From Candidatus Fermentibacteraceae bacterium (GTDB taxonomy: Bacteria; Fermentibacterota; Fermentibacteria; Fermentibacterales; JCC-6), in contig JAOZQW010000108.1 of the NCBI GenBank assembly GCA_029932015.1, positions 1 through 7,333 of the forward strand: a stretch of DNA of 7,333 nucleotides. Direction: 5' to 3'. A program made the translations under genes and the position numbers. Every line of letters begins with the position of its first letter. Position 1 is the first letter of the stretch. Below the pieces are notes generated by a model. That model saw nothing but the letters and a program-made list of their open reading frames with translations. It was not told the DNA's origin and ran no database searches. Below are positions 6,276-7,333 of the stretch, one piece after another.

Positions 6276-6602
6276 TCATCGAATTACGATCATCCTCCCG
6301 TAATCACTGAAATCACCGGCCTGCATGTGGACAACATAAAGCCCTGCGTGAAGATCACTTATAATCGCCTCGTGCATCCCCGGAGCAAGTGCGCTGTACG
6401 CCAGCTCAGTAACAGATCGTCCGGGAATATCGTAAACAGTTATACAGACATTATCGATAACTGGGATCTCGAAGGCAACAAGCGCCATTCCATATGAAGG
6501 ATTTGGCGCTGCATTATGTAAAGAATAGTTACATGTACCGGTTAATTCATCACTAACAATCTGAACAAACGGCGCAACAGTGAACTCATCACTCCAGCCG
6601 GA
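6276..6602 (-). pseudogene. C-terminal sorting domain of the RCC1 protein, cut off by an in-frame TAG
   Basis: This is the direct in-frame continuation of the RCC1 gene after the TAG at 6605-6603, ending at TGA 6278-6276 (108 codons). The first residues (S-G-W-S-D-E-F-T-V) read as the last strand of the Ig-like domain that begins before the stop. Then come a linker, N-A-A-P-N-P-S-Y-G, and a FlgD-like / type IX-style sorting domain (I-T-V-Y-D-I-P-G-R-S-V; L-H-A-G-L-Y-V-V-H; G-R-M-I-V-I-R end). The ATG at 6488 is internal and has no ribosome binding site, so separate translation is unlikely. It may be a detached remnant, part of a protein made by readthrough, or a product of a sequencing error. 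The downstream frame shows no further damage, suggesting a recent change or continued use. Confidence 0.7.
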
Positions 6603-7333
6603 CTATCCGAGATCGTCCTCTATGTAGATCATGTACTCAGTGCCGGGATCCCAGCTCATGGGTACGGGGCCGCTGAAGACCCAGGAACCAGTGTTAGGCG
6701 CTGATGCCGCCAGTGTGTCAACAAGGACTGCTCCGTCGTATAGAACAATACTTACGCTGTCGCAGTACACACCTGCCCAGCCAACGGGAATATCCGTAGC
6801 TAATTGCATCCATATGGTCGAACTGTCCGGCTCTATGACATGCAGATATGCATGCAGGCCGAGGCTGTGAAAACCTCCCCCTGAAAACGCCACGAAATCC
6901 TCATTGGGCGCTGGCACATTACACTGACCGTAGTTGTCCGAACCCCAAGCAACTATCGAGCCGTCTTCCTTCAGGCCGAGACTATGAAATTGTCCCGCAG
7001 CAACCGCCACGAAATCCTGGTTGGGTGCAGGCACATCGCACTGACCGTAGCTGTTCTCTCCCCAGGCTACTATCGAGCCGTCTTCCTTCAGACCGAGGCT
7101 ATGACCAACACCACAAGCAACCGCCACGAAATCCTCATTGGGCGCTGGCACATTGCACTGGCCATAGTTGTTATGACCCCAGGCTACTATCGAGCCGTCT
7201 GTTTTTAGACCGAGACTGTGCTTCCATCCCCCCGCAACTGCCACGAAACCCTCATTGGGCGCGGGTACATTGCACTGGCCGCTGGAGTTGTCACCCCAGG
7301 CTACTACTGAACCATCTTCCTTAAGACCGAGGT
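6603..7333 (-). CDS. RCC1-repeat (BNR-like) propeller protein with Ig-like domain, 5' end beyond the window
   Basis: The frame is open from the right edge to TAG 6605-6603; the GTG at 7244 is an internal valine, not a start. The visible part holds four repeats of 39 residues with the core H-S-L-G-L-K-x-D-G-S-I-V-A-W-G, then Y-G-Q-C-x-V-P-A-P-N and F-V-A-V-A. These are RCC1-type propeller blades of the kind common in secreted bacterial proteins. Each blade keeps one Cys after Gly-Gln. After the last blade (H-S-L-G-L-H-A-Y) comes a beta-rich segment (V-S-I-V-L-Y-D-G; G-T-E-Y-M-I-Y-I-E-D) resembling Kre9/KNH1-type Ig-like domains of bacterial surface proteins. The stop falls before that domain's last strand, so the encoded product lacks both its end and the sorting domain at 6276-6602. 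Extracellular adhesion or ligand binding is inferred; signal peptide and total blade number are outside the window. Confidence 0.82.
   Translation of the reverse strand, partial: LGLKEDGSVVAWGDNSSGQCNVPAPNEGFVAVAGGWKHSLGLKTDGSIVAWGHNNYGQCNVPAPNEDFVAVACGVGHSLGLKEDGSIVAWGENSYGQCDVPAPNQDFVAVAAGQFHSLGLKEDGSIVAWGSDNYGQCNVPAPNEDFVAFSGGGFHSLGLHAYLHVIEPDSSTIWMQLATDIPVGWAGVYCDSVSIVLYDGAVLVDTLAASAPNTGSWVFSGPVPMSWDPGTEYMIYIEDDLG
6859..7333 (-). repeat. Tandem 117-bp repeats encoding RCC1 blades
   Basis: The CCGAG box (plus strand) recurs at 6859, 6976, 7093, 7210 and 7327, an exact 117-base period. This gives four full units, and the array continues past the window edge. Units are highly similar in DNA as well as protein, with differences concentrated in a few codons after each Gly in the G-x-x-H segment and around N-x-Y-G-Q. 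This points to recent unit duplication or gene conversion, and to likely copy-number variation. Confidence 0.9.

Noticed and set aside
3393..6605. Alternative genetic code (TGA or TAG reassigned)
   Set aside because: TGA ends the M48, cyclase and RRM copy 2 genes, and TAG ends RRM copy 1 and the 3039 gene, at sensible protein ends, so neither codon is globally reassigned.
6848..7324. 158-codon plus-strand open frame with repeats
   Set aside because: It is the antisense shadow of the RCC1 tandem repeats; the minus frame has the recognisable RCC1 motifs.

Overview
The window looks like chromosomal DNA from a Gram-negative-type bacterium of the FCB group or a related candidate phylum (Fermentibacteria, Cloacimonadota, Eisenbacteria and similar lineages are the closest style matches). 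This is inferred from gene style, not from a database search. The clues are three separate secreted proteins ending in FlgD-like / type IX-style C-terminal sorting domains, VCBS/FG-GAP and RCC1 beta-propellers, a lipoprotein-like glutaminyl cyclase, and small stand-alone RRM proteins. Base composition is roughly balanced, and TAA, TAG and TGA are all used as ordinary stops.

Layout. 1-999 (+) is the 3' part of an M48 zinc metalloprotease whose start lies before the window. It overlaps by 4 bases (GTGA) a glutaminyl-peptide cyclotransferase at 996-1805 (+). A hairpin at 1821-1848 separates this pair from two convergent, tandemly duplicated RRM RNA-binding protein genes on the minus strand (1875-2147 and 2244-2516). 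Each RRM gene is preceded by the same kind of two-hairpin mRNA leader ending just before the ribosome binding site. About 375 bases of apparent non-coding DNA follow. Next come two promoter-preceded plus-strand genes for exported proteins: a small propeller protein (3039-4037, interrupted by an in-frame TGA) and a seven-blade VCBS/FG-GAP protein (4177-5970). Each is followed by a terminator. A tRNA-Asn(GTT) with its own promoter and encoded CCA lies at 6077-6152. The right end is a minus-strand RCC1-repeat protein running in from beyond 7333. Its frame is cut by an in-frame TAG at 6603-6605, so that its C-terminal sorting domain (6276-6602) is separated from its body.

Most of the window concerns the cell envelope: a protease and an N-terminal pyroglutamate-forming enzyme, then three large exported beta-propeller proteins. 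The most interesting points are (i) two of the three sorting-domain proteins carry exactly one in-frame stop with the reading frame intact on both sides, one of them a TGA in a C-G-G-(TGA) context with a short hairpin just downstream; (ii) the duplicated RRM genes share a structured leader with compensatory base changes, which suggests an RNA-level control element; (iii) an exact 117-bp tandem period in the RCC1 gene. No CRISPR array, insertion sequence or phage gene was seen.
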